Shown piece after piece: positions 25,444 to 34,658 of a stretch of DNA of 64,000 nt. The notes under the pieces were generated by a model, which made no database searches, was not told where the DNA came from, and was given only the letters and a program-made list of their open reading frames with translations. Position numbers and translations under genes: made by a program. Positions within the stretch are counted from its first letter, which is position 1. Every line of letters begins with the position of its first letter. Origin of the DNA: Myroides marinus (GTDB lineage: Bacteria; Bacteroidota; Bacteroidia; Flavobacteriales; Flavobacteriaceae); contig NZ_FNYS01000007.1 of NCBI RefSeq assembly GCF_900109075.1, forward strand, positions 1 to 64,000, written 5' to 3'.

Positions 25444-27891
25444 TTATACTAGTTTACTTCCTATTCTTATTACATCAGCAAATATCCCTGATGCTGTTAC
25501 TTCTGCTCCTGCACCCGCTCCTTTGATTAATAAAGGTTGTTCTTTATAGCGATCTGTGAAGAACAATACGATATTGTCTTTTCCTTCTAAGTGATAGAAC
25601 GGATGAGCAGATTTGATTTCTTGTAAGCCTACGCAAGCTTTACCATCTTTTAATGTTGCAACAACTTTAAGACAAGCTCCTTTAGCCTTAGCGGCATCAT
25701 ATAGTCCTTTAAAGTGAGATTCTTCCTTCGCTAAGGCAGCTATAAAAGTATCTGCATCTTTAGCTTGCATACATGATTCTGGTAAAAAGTTAGCTACCTC
25801 TATATCTTCTTCTTCTACCCAGTAATTACTCTCTCTCATTAAAATCATCAGCTTGCGCTTCACATCTACACCACTCAAGTCAATCAGTGGATGTGGTTCT
25901 GTATATCCCTCTTGTTTTGCTAATGCTACCACATCCGCAAAGAGCTTAGTACCATTGTATTGATTAAAGATAAAGTTCAGACTTCCACTTAATACAGCCT
26001 GAATCTCTTTTACCTGATCTCCAGATGCTACTAGATTTTTGATTGTATCTATAATAGGCAATCCAGCTCCTACATTAGTTTCGTATAAGAAAGGAGCATT
26101 ATATTTCTTAGAAAGTCCTTTTAATTCTTTGTAATAATCCATTGTAGATGAACATGCTATCTTATTACAAGTCACAACAGCGATACTCTTCTTAAGATAC
26201 TCTCCATAAGTCATTGCAACCTCAGCAGTAGCAGTGTTATCCACAAATACACTATTGCGCAAGTTTAGTTCTTTGATTTTATCTAAAAAGCCTACCTGTG
26301 TCATCGGTACACCACAATTAGACAAATCTTTAACTTCTGATAGATTAAAACCATCTACATTAAAACACATCAACTTAGAGTTAGCAATCCCCACCACTCT
26401 AATATTTACTTTTAAATGTTCTTTTAGATAATGATGCTGTTTTACTATTTGTTCTAAAAACTTACCTCCTACATTTCCTATTCCCATTACAAATAGGTTT
26501 AACTGTACTACTACTTCTTCAAAGAAAGCTTCGTGTAATACGTTTAATGCTTTCTTGACATCTTTTTCTAAGATAACAGCAGAGATATTACGCTCAGAAG
26601 CCCCCTGAGCAATGGCACAGATATTAATATTATTACGCCCTAAAGCACTAAACATTCTACCACTCACCCCTTGATGCCCTTTGATATAATCTCCTACTAC
26701 TGCTATAATAGACATTCCTAATTCTACGCGTACTGGTTTAACCTTCTTGTTTTGTATTTCGAATTCAAAAGCGGCGTTAATCACTTGCTCTGCTTTATCT
26801 GCATCTGCTGCGATAATAGCAAAACAAATAGAGTGCTCTGAAGAAGCCTGTGTAATGAAAATCACATTGATATCCTCAAGAGAAAGCACCTCAAATAATC
26901 GCTTAGAAATACCTGCTACTCCTACCATCCCTGGTCCTTCTAATGTCAATAAAGCAAGGTTATCAATATTTGTAATTCCTCTAACTGGATTAGGATCAGT
27001 ACTACCTATTGTGCTCACTAAACTTCCCTCTGCTTCTGGTTCAAAAGTATTCTTCACTATCAGAGAAATACCTTTAGGTAATATAGGTGCTAAAGCTGAA
27101 GGATATAACACTTTTGCTCCAAAGTGAGATAGCTCCATAGCCTCTTGAAAGTTGATATGCTTGATAATTTTTGCTTGCTTTACTACTCTTGGATTAGCTG
27201 TATAAATACCGCTCACGTCTGTCCAAATCTCTAATTCTTTCAAATCAAGAGCAGCAGCGATAATTGCAGCTGTGTAGTCAGAACCTCCCCTACCTAATGT
27301 AGTAACCTCATCAGCTGCTGACTCTGCTATAAATCCAGGTACTATAGTGATAGCTGCAGGATTTTGTTTAAAGTATTCTACAATCAAAGCATCAGTAACT
27401 TCAAAGTTTACAGCTGCCTTTCCGAACTTGTCATTTGTCTTGATAAATGCTCCGCTATACCCCTGACGACAATCCTCTCCCTGAGCCTTCATCACCTCTG
27501 CAATTACATAAGATGATAAACGCTCACCGAAAGACATAATCAAATCTTTAATTCGAGGTGATAACTCTCTTAACAAATAACACCCTTGTAGCAATACTTC
27601 TAATTCATTCAAATCTCGTATAACGCTACTAAGAATACCCGCCTGCTGATTAACAGGGATTAACGCTCTCACTACTTCTAAGTGACGGTGGCTAATCTCT
27701 TTAAACTGATTGATATATTCCTCGTTATGAGCTGCTGCTTGTACAGCTGCTAGTTGTAATAAATCTGTTACTCCACTTAAGGCAGATACAACTACTATCA
27801 CAGGTTCATTAATATTCTTAATGATGTCAACACATCTCTTTATATTCACGGCATTAGCTACTGATGACCCGCCAAACTTTATTACTTTCAT
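25444..27891 (-). CDS. thrA: Bifunctional aspartokinase / homoserine dehydrogenase
   Basis: An 815-residue fusion catalysing the first and third steps from aspartate to threonine. Aspartokinase: KFGGSSVANA (residues 4-13) and the substrate loop VTTLGRGGSDYTAA; then tandem ACT regulatory domains (about 310-465), the probable site of threonine feedback inhibition. Homoserine dehydrogenase: NAD loop VMGIGNVGGKFLEQI (about 467-481) and NKIACSSTMDYY, NVGAGLPI. It is first in thrABC and is preceded by a Thr/Ser-rich leader and attenuator hairpins. Confidence 0.97.
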   Translation of the reverse strand: MKVIKFGGSSVANAVNIKRCVDIIKNINEPVIVVVSALSGVTDLLQLAAVQAAAHNEEYINQFKEISHRHLEVVRALIPVNQQAGILSSVIRDLNELEVLLQGCYLLRELSPRIKDLIMSFGERLSSYVIAEVMKAQGEDCRQGYSGAFIKTNDKFGKAAVNFEVTDALIVEYFKQNPAAITIVPGFIAESAADEVTTLGRGGSDYTAAIIAAALDLKELEIWTDVSGIYTANPRVVKQAKIIKHINFQEAMELSHFGAKVLYPSALAPILPKGISLIVKNTFEPEAEGSLVSTIGSTDPNPVRGITNIDNLALLTLEGPGMVGVAGISKRLFEVLSLEDINVIFITQASSEHSICFAIIAADADKAEQVINAAFEFEIQNKKVKPVRVELGMSIIAVVGDYIKGHQGVSGRMFSALGRNNINICAIAQGASERNISAVILEKDVKKALNVLHEAFFEEVVVQLNLFVMGIGNVGGKFLEQIVKQHHYLKEHLKVNIRVVGIANSKLMCFNVDGFNLSEVKDLSNCGVPMTQVGFLDKIKELNLRNSVFVDNTATAEVAMTYGEYLKKSIAVVTCNKIACSSTMDYYKELKGLSKKYNAPFLYETNVGAGLPIIDTIKNLVASGDQVKEIQAVLSGSLNFIFNQYNGTKLFADVVALAKQEGYTEPHPLIDLSGVDVKRKLMILMRESNYWVEEEDIEVANFLPESCMQAKDADTFIAALAKEESHFKGLYDAAKAKGACLKVVATLKDGKACVGLQEIKSAHPFYHLEGKDNIVLFFTDRYKEQPLLIKGAGAGAEVTASGIFADVIRIGSKLV

Positions 27892-27954
27892 AAAATTTCA
27901 TTGATTTGTTTTTTCCAAAAAATCAGTAACTAATTGATACTATTGGTTTTGGAC

Positions 27955-27991
27955 AATAAAAAATACAGCCGTTAATATATAAACGACCACA
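27955..27991 (-). terminator. Attenuator terminator of the thr operon
   Basis: On the minus strand TGTGGTCGTT (27982-27991) pairs with AACGGCTGTA (27964-27973), including four G-U pairs, across an 8-nt loop, then TTTTTTATT. It lies between the leader peptide stop and thrA, the place expected of a transcription attenuator. Confidence 0.6.
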
Positions 27992-28000
27992 GACTATGGT
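27986..28000 (-). promoter_or_regulatory. Competing (antiterminator or pause) hairpin
   Basis: ACCATA-GTC-TGTGGT forms a 6-bp stem with a 3-nt loop. Its 3' arm TGTGGT is the 5' arm of the terminator stem, so the two structures cannot coexist. It begins 21 nt after the leader stop codon. Confidence 0.5.
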
Positions 28001-28021
28001 TATATGTAATAATTTCCCCCT

Positions 28022-28171
28022 TTACAGGGTTGATGTAGATGACAACGATGACGATGATGTCAACGTAGAAGTAGTTACCGTAGAAGTGGTAAAGTTAGAA
28101 ACGCGAGAAGTCTCACTACTAAAAATAGCAGTGTTTAAAACTGGGTTATATGTTCTAAAATTCGCGTTCAT
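28022..28171 (-). CDS. Thr operon leader peptide
   Basis: A 49-residue ORF starting MNANFRTYNPVLNTAIF. Of 49 residues 12 are Thr and 13 are Ser; residues 28-49 contain nothing but Thr, Ser, Val and Leu (TTSTVTTSTLTSSSSLSSTS, then TL). It lies directly upstream of thrABC, with a terminator and competing hairpin between, so it fits a regulatory leader whose translation senses charged tRNA-Thr. The enterobacterial ThrL is rich in Thr and Ile; here Ser replaces Ile, which may also couple to tRNA-Ser. The opposite-strand ORF is its antisense shadow. No recognised homologue. Confidence 0.75.
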   Translation of the reverse strand: MNANFRTYNPVLNTAIFSSETSRVSNFTTSTVTTSTLTSSSSLSSTSTL

Positions 28172-28341
28172 TGATAAGGCTAAGTTACCAAATCATTTTT
28201 TAAATAAACCAATAAAATATTGAAAGAATTCAAATGACTCCCTAAAATTATTCAACTAAAAACTATTCAAACTCAACAATATCAACGGATACAGAGTCTT
28301 TGAAAATATTTAAAAAAAATCACTAAAAGCATATAAAAACA

Positions 28342-28374
28342 AAGAACCTCATCACTAAAAGCAATGAGGTTCTT
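28342..28374 (-). terminator. Terminator after the CBS-domain membrane gene
   Basis: An 11-bp stem, AAGAACCTCAT / ATGAGGTTCTT, followed on the minus strand by TTTGTTTTTA. It lies 28 bp after the stop. Confidence 0.82.
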
Positions 28375-28401
28375 CCTTTTTTTGTCTTATTTTATGTGAT
28401 G

Positions 28402-29457
28402 TTAAACATCATTTTCTGCTAAATAAGCGTACTTCTTTTGTCTATTTTGCCATCTTTCTTCTGCGTATTTTCGAAGGTCAACGATCTTGTCTTTTTCATC
28501 TATAATTTCAAAACCAAGTAAGGTTTCGATAATATCTTCCATACTGACTAAGCCATCTACTTCTCCATACTCATTTACAACAATAGCAATATGCTCGTGT
28601 TTCTCCTTCATCTTGTTCCATGTGTTGATGACATTGAGCTTTTCAGACACAAACAAAATGTCTCTCCTAATATCCTTTAGTTGTACATCGAACTTATCTT
28701 CTGCTAAGTACTCAAAAGCGACTTCTCTTAGTACATAACCTGTAATATTATCTTTTAAATCACTATAAACGGGAATACGAGAGAAGTGTAAAAACTCTTT
28801 ATTCTTTAGGAACTCTCTTAAGGTCATCTCTTCATCTGCGCTTACCATCATAATACGAGGCGTGTGAATCTCATCAATACGCACAGCGTTTAGCTTAAAT
28901 ACGTTCTGGATGATCTTGTTTTCTTTTACACCTAAGATTCCTTCTTGTTCTCCAATACTTGCTAATGTAGCAATCTCTTCTCTACTGGTAGATGACTCTA
29001 CATTCTTTTTACTTAATCGCTTAGTTAAAAAAGAAGACATTACGACCAACGGATAACTTACTACAACCATAGCAGAAATAACACTTGTCATAGATCCATA
29101 GATATCTTTTGCATAGTTAGCGCCTAATGTCTTAGGAATAATCTCTGTCAATACAAGGATTAGTAAGGTTAATACAGCAGATACTACTCCGAAATAAGCT
29201 TCTCCGAATACAATCGCTGCTTGAGCTCCTACTCCTGCTGCACCAACAGTATGTGCAATTGTGTTTAGAGATAAAATTGCCGATAAGGGCTTGTCAATAT
29301 CTCCTTTAAGTTCAATCATCTTTACAGCTTTCTTATCTCCAGCTTCTGCCTTTGATTTTAGGAATGATGTTGATAAAGAAAGTAATGTTGCTTCTGCAAT
29401 AGAACAGATAAATGATACTGCCAAAGCAAGAAACAAGTAAACTAATAATAATGTCAT
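28402..29457 (-). CDS. CNNM-type (DUF21/CBS) transporter-like membrane protein
   Basis: A 351-residue protein: an N-terminal DUF21 membrane domain of about four helices (1-150, with LTEIIPKTLGANYAKDIYGS near 104-123), then a CBS pair (about 200-310) including IHTPRIMMVSADEEMTL and VVNEYGEVDGLVSMEDIIETL. It lacks the C-terminal CorC-HlyC domain of longer relatives. CNNM/CorC proteins export Mg2+ or Na+; the substrate here is unknown. Single gene with its own terminator. Confidence 0.88.
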   Translation of the reverse strand: MTLLLVYLFLALAVSFICSIAEATLLSLSTSFLKSKAEAGDKKAVKMIELKGDIDKPLSAILSLNTIAHTVGAAGVGAQAAIVFGEAYFGVVSAVLTLLILVLTEIIPKTLGANYAKDIYGSMTSVISAMVVVSYPLVVMSSFLTKRLSKKNVESSTSREEIATLASIGEQEGILGVKENKIIQNVFKLNAVRIDEIHTPRIMMVSADEEMTLREFLKNKEFLHFSRIPVYSDLKDNITGYVLREVAFEYLAEDKFDVQLKDIRRDILFVSEKLNVINTWNKMKEKHEHIAIVVNEYGEVDGLVSMEDIIETLLGFEIIDEKDKIVDLRKYAEERWQNRQKKYAYLAENDV

Positions 29458-29637
29458 ATAATTTTAAAATAACTATACAACAATACGGTGTTTATGAACA
29501 AAACAATGATTTAATTAATCAAAACCGACAAAATAACCGCTGAAACGTCAATATGAATTACTGATGTTTACTCTTGATTTTATATTAGGCTAATTGCTTG
29601 AGTTGATTTTCATAAAACAGCCCTATCTACTTATGGC

Positions 29638-30894
29638 TTAAGTATGTTGGATAATATATCCACTAACCTTGGTCTTATCGCACCAGAAGACATAACACAA
29701 TCCACCACTGCCGTAGTACACTTCGCTACCTTTTACATCAGGAACTTCAGAGTCTAGCTGCATAATGAACTGCATCTTCTCTCCACTAATCGGGCAAGTC
29801 AATACATCTCCATTCTGTATCCACGAAGGTTCTCCACCTATTCTAAATAAGTTCTCACGGCTATTACTACTTGCCCAAGACTGGAAATACCAACGGGCAT
29901 CAGCAGGAGCTATTTGTACTTGTGTAGGTACCATCGCATTTTCTTCTACCCATTCGATAGTCATTAAGTCTCCTATCTTATGAGGATTTCCTTGTTCGTC
30001 GTGTTGATAGAATACTATACCATTTTCGTTTAATTCTCTTAAATGACAGCCTAATACCAGTTTTGGTAATCCTGTAATAGGCAAACCATCAAGAATATAA
30101 TCAAACGTAATCATATGCATCATAGGATTGTTTTCGTCCTCCGTGATATAACCTCCCATAGCAAAGTGTAGTCCTGTAGGTGTACCATTCCACGTAGGGT
30201 GATCTGTGCGATTGAGGTGTACATTATTGGGCTTGTTCATATAGTTTGGTTGAAACAAGATGTGATAAACCTTGTCTTGACAATAACGCTTTACCACACC
30301 ATTCTCTCTACACAAACCTACCATTTCTAAGTACCCATCAATATAATCGTCTGTACTACCATAACTACTTAATTCAATCTCTAAAGCATGAGGAATAAGT
30401 TGTTCTATTATAGAAATGTCTCTTGACTCTATCAAACAGCTAAATAGTTTCTCTTTAGTCGCTCTATCTGTATCTACAGCCAAAAAACGCTCTAAATAGG
30501 GTTGTAATTGAGTTGTAGGTAAATAACGCCAATAGTAATCTGCGTAATAACTCTCTCCGTTGGGATTGAGTTCCAATAGTTCTTTTGTATAAGGATGTAG
30601 AATAAGAGGCAATTGAATACTTGCATATTCGATTACACTCTCTGCTAATTTACTTTCTTGTTGTTGTAACAGTGTAATCGCTGTCTTCACCAACTCGGCA
30701 AAATGCTCTTCACTAATATAGCTCAATGCACTATCAAAAAGCGTTGAACTCTTCGTATTATTAGTCAAAAACTCCAAACAAAAGGTATACATCTGTTCTT
30801 CGTCTTTCATCAATGCTCTCAGTTGGTTATACACATCTGGTGTCTTCCACTCTGTCAATTTAAAATCAACAGCTAATTGCTTTCCTTTGTTCAT
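29638..30894 (-). CDS. Uncharacterised protein with helical repeats and DUF1963-like C-terminus
   Basis: A 418-residue cytosolic protein. Residues 1-200 are alpha-helical repeat-like; the C-terminal half contains FRIGGEPSWIQNGDVLTCP, a Cys-Pro pair, MQFIMQLDSE and GSGGLCYVFWC, a pattern like DUF1963/YwqG proteins. Function unknown. It is the last gene of a three-gene minus-strand cluster with DUF2199 and a SUKH-like protein, spaced by 4 bp or less. Such families occur both as housekeeping genes and as immunity proteins. Confidence 0.7.
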   Translation of the reverse strand: MNKGKQLAVDFKLTEWKTPDVYNQLRALMKDEEQMYTFCLEFLTNNTKSSTLFDSALSYISEEHFAELVKTAITLLQQQESKLAESVIEYASIQLPLILHPYTKELLELNPNGESYYADYYWRYLPTTQLQPYLERFLAVDTDRATKEKLFSCLIESRDISIIEQLIPHALEIELSSYGSTDDYIDGYLEMVGLCRENGVVKRYCQDKVYHILFQPNYMNKPNNVHLNRTDHPTWNGTPTGLHFAMGGYITEDENNPMMHMITFDYILDGLPITGLPKLVLGCHLRELNENGIVFYQHDEQGNPHKIGDLMTIEWVEENAMVPTQVQIAPADARWYFQSWASSNSRENLFRIGGEPSWIQNGDVLTCPISGEKMQFIMQLDSEVPDVKGSEVYYGSGGLCYVFWCDKTKVSGYIIQHT

Positions 30895-30898
30895 AAAG

Positions 30899-31399
30899 TT
30901 ACTTGTTTAATAAAGCGTCTATTCTACTTAATGCCTCTTCGGTAGAGATACCCTCATAAAACTCTTTGACAAAGATAGAATCTCCTTGATGTGGCAGTAT
31001 CGTTGGTATTCCTTTGCTATTATCTACCTCAACATTAGTTGGTAATCCAAATGAGGTATTAGCAGGATAATTGGGTAGATTAGTGACTAACCAACCAAAA
31101 TAAGTAGTCTTGTACTCTTTGTCTTCGTAGTGTTCATAGTAATCTTTCATACTTGTCTCACTTACACTTACCCAAACACCGTAATCCAAGTATTGACAAG
31201 CATCATACACATATTGCGTTAATACTCCTCTCAAGTACCACTGCGTTTCTTCTCCTTCTTCGATACAACAAATTTCTTTTGTCAATTCTGCATTAGCCTG
31301 CTCCTCTTCAGACAAGGCTAAATAAGGATCAGGTGCTCTAAATACTAATGCTGGCCAATCTTCATGTTCTTGACCGCAGTCTGCACATATATATTTCAT
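30899..31399 (-). CDS. DUF2199 family protein
   Basis: A 166-residue protein beginning MKYICADCGQEHEDWPALVF. The CxxC plus EHxxWP start, the later GVWVSVSE, YFGWLVTNLPNYP and the proline-rich LPTNVEVDN are typical of DUF2199, a small zinc-finger-like family of unknown role. It overlaps the upstream SUKH-like gene by one base and is 4 bp from the DUF1963-like gene. Confidence 0.82.
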   Translation of the reverse strand: MKYICADCGQEHEDWPALVFRAPDPYLALSEEEQANAELTKEICCIEEGEETQWYLRGVLTQYVYDACQYLDYGVWVSVSETSMKDYYEHYEDKEYKTTYFGWLVTNLPNYPANTSFGLPTNVEVDNSKGIPTILPHQGDSIFVKEFYEGISTEEALSRIDALLNK

Positions 31400-32475
31400 T
31401 AGAATGCTCCGTTTTCAATTATAAACTGATACCCCTCGTCATCATTACCTTCTAAAATGGCAATCTCTCTATAAATAAGCTCTTCTAAACTCATTGCAAC
31501 AACAGTGCGTTCCCACGACTCATTTTGCAGTTCTACAATCTGCCCGTATGTTCCTGTATCACTTGGGTCTGTATCCATTAGAAGATAGTCTCCATTCTTT
31601 CCTTCTGCAATAGGTATCCACTTCGGATTAGCATAACTTGTACACTTTAGTCGACTATCGAAATTAGCTAACAGCTCCTCGTCTACTTCTTCATCCTCGT
31701 CAAATAGTCCATTCACTTCCTCCCACTCATTGACTATATTCTCAAATGGCAGCAAGTCGTACCCCCAACCATTTGCTCCTAAACGAATAGCTGAAGTCAC
31801 AGCGTTCCACTTGACATTACCTGCTTTATAGAAATTAACTAATAGCTCAGGCAGTACAACCTCTTCTTCTTCTAACTGCTCTTCTACAGCATTCAATTGT
31901 TCTTGTGTAATACCATGCGTAGGGTTGTAATACTTATTATCTACTCCTACTTTATTCTCTATTGCAGTCTTCCATTCTTTCCACACAACTTCTAAGTATT
32001 CATATCCTTCTTCTAAAGGTAAGGTATCAACTACTTCTTCTACAGCCTCTTCATATTTCTGAAGAGATAAAGAGATAAACTGATCATTTCTAATATTATA
32101 CCACACTGTTACGTCATCAAAGACAAAGGCTCCAGTATCATCACTGTCCCAAAGTTTGATGCGTTCTTTTTTATGGTTGTTGTAATACGCCATTGGATCT
32201 GTCTCTCCATTTAGGTATAACTGTCCTACAAAAGGATATTTGGCAGCGCTACTGTAATCTTCTACTATATAGGTTACTTCGATAGTATCTATTGATGCTC
32301 CATCTTTTGCAAAAGCACGTAAGCCCAATGTATGCCAGATATAAGCTTCATTATACAGCCCTACAAATGTCTCTGCTTCTCCAAACAGATTAAATAATTC
32401 TTCCTTAGAAATAGGAAAACTATACTTTGTCCCATTTATCTCAAATCCATTTGATGTAAAATCAAATCGTATCAT
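31399..32475 (-). CDS. SMI1/KNR4 (SUKH)-like protein
   Basis: A 358-residue protein. Residues 1-165 are a beta-rich domain (TSNGFEINGTKYSFP...) that I do not recognise. The C-terminal half has the SUKH pattern: GITQEQLNAVEEQLEEEEVV-LPELLVNFY (about 190-217), then LLPFENIVNEW and a C-terminal FIIENGAF. SUKH proteins bind partner proteins and often serve as toxin immunity factors. It heads a cluster with DUF2199 and a DUF1963-like gene. No toxin is encoded nearby. Confidence 0.75.
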   Translation of the reverse strand: MIRFDFTSNGFEINGTKYSFPISKEELFNLFGEAETFVGLYNEAYIWHTLGLRAFAKDGASIDTIEVTYIVEDYSSAAKYPFVGQLYLNGETDPMAYYNNHKKERIKLWDSDDTGAFVFDDVTVWYNIRNDQFISLSLQKYEEAVEEVVDTLPLEEGYEYLEVVWKEWKTAIENKVGVDNKYYNPTHGITQEQLNAVEEQLEEEEVVLPELLVNFYKAGNVKWNAVTSAIRLGANGWGYDLLPFENIVNEWEEVNGLFDEDEEVDEELLANFDSRLKCTSYANPKWIPIAEGKNGDYLLMDTDPSDTGTYGQIVELQNESWERTVVAMSLEELIYREIAILEGNDDEGYQFIIENGAF

Positions 32476-32554
32476 ATTCTTTCTCTTTGTGGGCTAAAAT
32501 ACTACTATTTTTAAATAGCACCTTCACGGAATACAGGGAAGTTTTACTACTTTT

Positions 32555-33100
32555 ATGAAAACTACCACCATGAAAACATATACCTTACAAACGGAGAGAT
32601 TAATACTTAATCAGCCTCATACAGACGATATATCTCGTTTAGTAGAGATTATGAAAAACCCTATCTATAACAAAAACACAACCAATATCCCTTTTCCTTA
32701 CACTAAGGAGAATGGTGAGTTTTGGGTAAACTTAGTGGTAGATAATTTAGCATCTGGGAATGCGTATATCTTTGCTATTCGCCTAAAAGACAATCCTACT
32801 ATCATAGGAGGAATAGGTCTGGGAATAGACAAGGCTAACAACAAAGCCGAAATGGGCTATTGGCTGGATGAACAATATTGGAATACAGGAATGGTAACTG
32901 AAGCTGCAAAAGCTTTAATACAGTTTGGTTTTGACACTTTGCAATTACACAAAATATTTGCCACTCACTTTACTTACAACGAAGCTTCGGGACGCATTAT
33001 GCAAAAGATAGGAATGCAACAAGAGGGTGTATTAAAAGGACAAATATTGAAGAATGAAAAGTATTTAGATCTTATAGCTTATGCGATAATAAAAGAATAA
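32555..33100 (+). CDS. GNAT acetyltransferase (RimJ/RimL type)
   Basis: A 181-residue N-acetyltransferase with TERLILNQPHTDDISRLVE, GGIGLGIDKANNKAEMGYWL (residues about 87-106) and the acetyl-CoA region HKIFATHFTYNEASGRIMQKIGMQQEG. It resembles ribosomal-protein or antibiotic-type alanine acetyltransferases, but the substrate cannot be read. Internal ATGs at codon 6 are possible starts. A short membrane ORF follows 3 bp downstream. Confidence 0.87.
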   Translation: MKTTTMKTYTLQTERLILNQPHTDDISRLVEIMKNPIYNKNTTNIPFPYTKENGEFWVNLVVDNLASGNAYIFAIRLKDNPTIIGGIGLGIDKANNKAEMGYWLDEQYWNTGMVTEAAKALIQFGFDTLQLHKIFATHFTYNEASGRIMQKIGMQQEGVLKGQILKNEKYLDLIAYAIIKE

Positions 33101-33103
33101 ATC

Positions 33104-33619
33104 ATGGAGAACAAAAATCAATTAATTAAGATAACAGTGATTGGTATTCTAATAGTATGGATATTACCTCATTTTCTGATGTTATTTTCAAGAAACATTT
33201 ACTTCTATACTATTATTCATTCTCTGATTTTTAGTAGTGTAGTTCTTTATTTGTTTAAGTATTATAAAACTTATCGAATAAAGACTTTTTACCTTTTCAT
33301 TTTTGCTTTTGGACTACCGATTCTTTTATACTCTTTAGATTTTTTATGGAATCAAATTTATTATCTTTTCAATACGAAAGAGAAAGAAGAGATTCTCAAT
33401 TTCACAAGTACTTTCAAATATGAAGGTTTTTACGCGAATATGGAGCGATTCTACTCACCTTTAGAATATTCGATTATTGATGCAATAACCAATAAGTCTA
33501 TGAGAGAAATACATGGTTTTATTAAGTACGACCGCTATGGCTTGGCTCTTCTAATCTTTTGTCAATACCCTGTTGTCTTATTAATTGGTTTTTTGAAAAA
33601 GACTTCTAAAACTAATTAA
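33104..33619 (+). CDS. Hypothetical membrane protein
   Basis: A 171-residue protein with predicted transmembrane helices at about 10-27, 31-49, 62-84 and 150-166, and a loop containing FYANMERFYSPLEYSIIDAI. I do not recognise the family. It follows the acetyltransferase by 3 bp and shares its terminator. Confidence 0.65.
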   Translation: MENKNQLIKITVIGILIVWILPHFLMLFSRNIYFYTIIHSLIFSSVVLYLFKYYKTYRIKTFYLFIFAFGLPILLYSLDFLWNQIYYLFNTKEKEEILNFTSTFKYEGFYANMERFYSPLEYSIIDAITNKSMREIHGFIKYDRYGLALLIFCQYPVVLLIGFLKKTSKTN

Positions 33620-33663
33620 TAGCAACTACGTTTTAATACAGTTAGAAATTATTAAGAACTTAT

Positions 33664-33710
33664 AATAAAAGCAAACGCCTAATATCATCTATTAGGCGTT
33701 TGCTTTTATT
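33664..33710. terminator. Bidirectional terminator, 20-bp perfect stem
   Basis: Arms at 33664-33683 and 33691-33710 are perfect reverse complements (core AAAGCAAACGCCTAAT) with a 7-nt loop. It separates convergent genes and overlaps the stop codon of the downstream minus-strand gene. Confidence 0.85.
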
Positions 33711-34545
33711 ATTTCTTTTTTGACTCTAATTTTTGATAGACTTTATTAATCATATTTATTGTCATATTTTCTTCTGTAGCCATATTCACTGTAATATCTA
33801 TTGTATCTTCCATTGACTCAATAAAACCTTTCTCGATATTATAAACTACTTCTTTCTTTCCTATTCCATTCATCTCAGAATACTTAGTAGATTTACTAGT
33901 TGAAGAAATTTTAGAGTCTATCGTGAAGTAAGCCTTTCCATCTACTATCTTATACAGTTTCATTTCTTCTAACGTAGAAACTTCTACTACATTCTCATCT
34001 GATAATGCGATTTTCTTCTTGCTATTTCCTTTGTAAACCTCATTCACTTTAAGTGCTGTATTACCAAAACCGTTAAAGAACAATTCGTTTAACGCTTCTA
34101 TCACTTCTTTACTTGATGGTTTAAATTGCTCGTTTATTACCTCTGTATATTTCACCCCTCGTCTTTCTGCTACTCCTGTAGCAACATTCTGTAGTCCATC
34201 TATTTTCTCAACATCTTTTTGTTTACTCCCTTCAAAAGATCTGCTTGTACTATTGACTAAATCAAGTTGAAAGTTAGACTTCTTCTTTCCACCATCTTTC
34301 CAATGTACAATATACTGTCCATTCATATCCGTAGTCTCATAGCGGGGATACACACCGCCTTCCTTCTTCATCTTCTCTATCATTTCTGGGTTCCCCATTA
34401 AATTGGAAGTAGTACTATTCTTACCTGTTATACTAACTTCATAACTTGTACCTGCTTGTAGATCAAAATTCATACGCAGTGACTCTTGTGCATACGTCTG
34501 TAAAGAGGCAAATACACAGCCAACAAAAAACATTACTTTTTTCAT
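33709..34545 (-). CDS. Secreted protein of unknown function
   Basis: A 278-residue protein with a signal peptide (1-19, MKKVMFFVGCVFASLQTYAQ). The mature part is Thr/Lys/Glu-rich and beta-strand-like, in segments such as FDLQAGTSYEVSITGKNS and KAYFTIDSKISSTSKSTKYS. No recognised domain. Likely periplasmic or exported. Monocistronic between two minus-strand genes. Confidence 0.72.
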   Translation of the reverse strand: MKKVMFFVGCVFASLQTYAQESLRMNFDLQAGTSYEVSITGKNSTTSNLMGNPEMIEKMKKEGGVYPRYETTDMNGQYIVHWKDGGKKKSNFQLDLVNSTSRSFEGSKQKDVEKIDGLQNVATGVAERRGVKYTEVINEQFKPSSKEVIEALNELFFNGFGNTALKVNEVYKGNSKKKIALSDENVVEVSTLEEMKLYKIVDGKAYFTIDSKISSTSKSTKYSEMNGIGKKEVVYNIEKGFIESMEDTIDITVNMATEENMTINMINKVYQKLESKKK

Positions 34546-34658
34546 AAACTAAATCTTAATTACAGCACAAGGTAGTTGTTTTTTAACAATTACAAATCTT
34601 TGAATTATTATATTAAGTAACATTTCTAAAATAACTAAATAGTTCTTCTATACAAATA

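Noticed and set aside
27996..28223. Plus-strand ORF of 75 codons with an Asp/Val-rich start
   Set aside because: It is antisense to the Thr/Ser-rich leader peptide; its repetitive Asp/Val content is the reverse complement of Thr/Ser codons.
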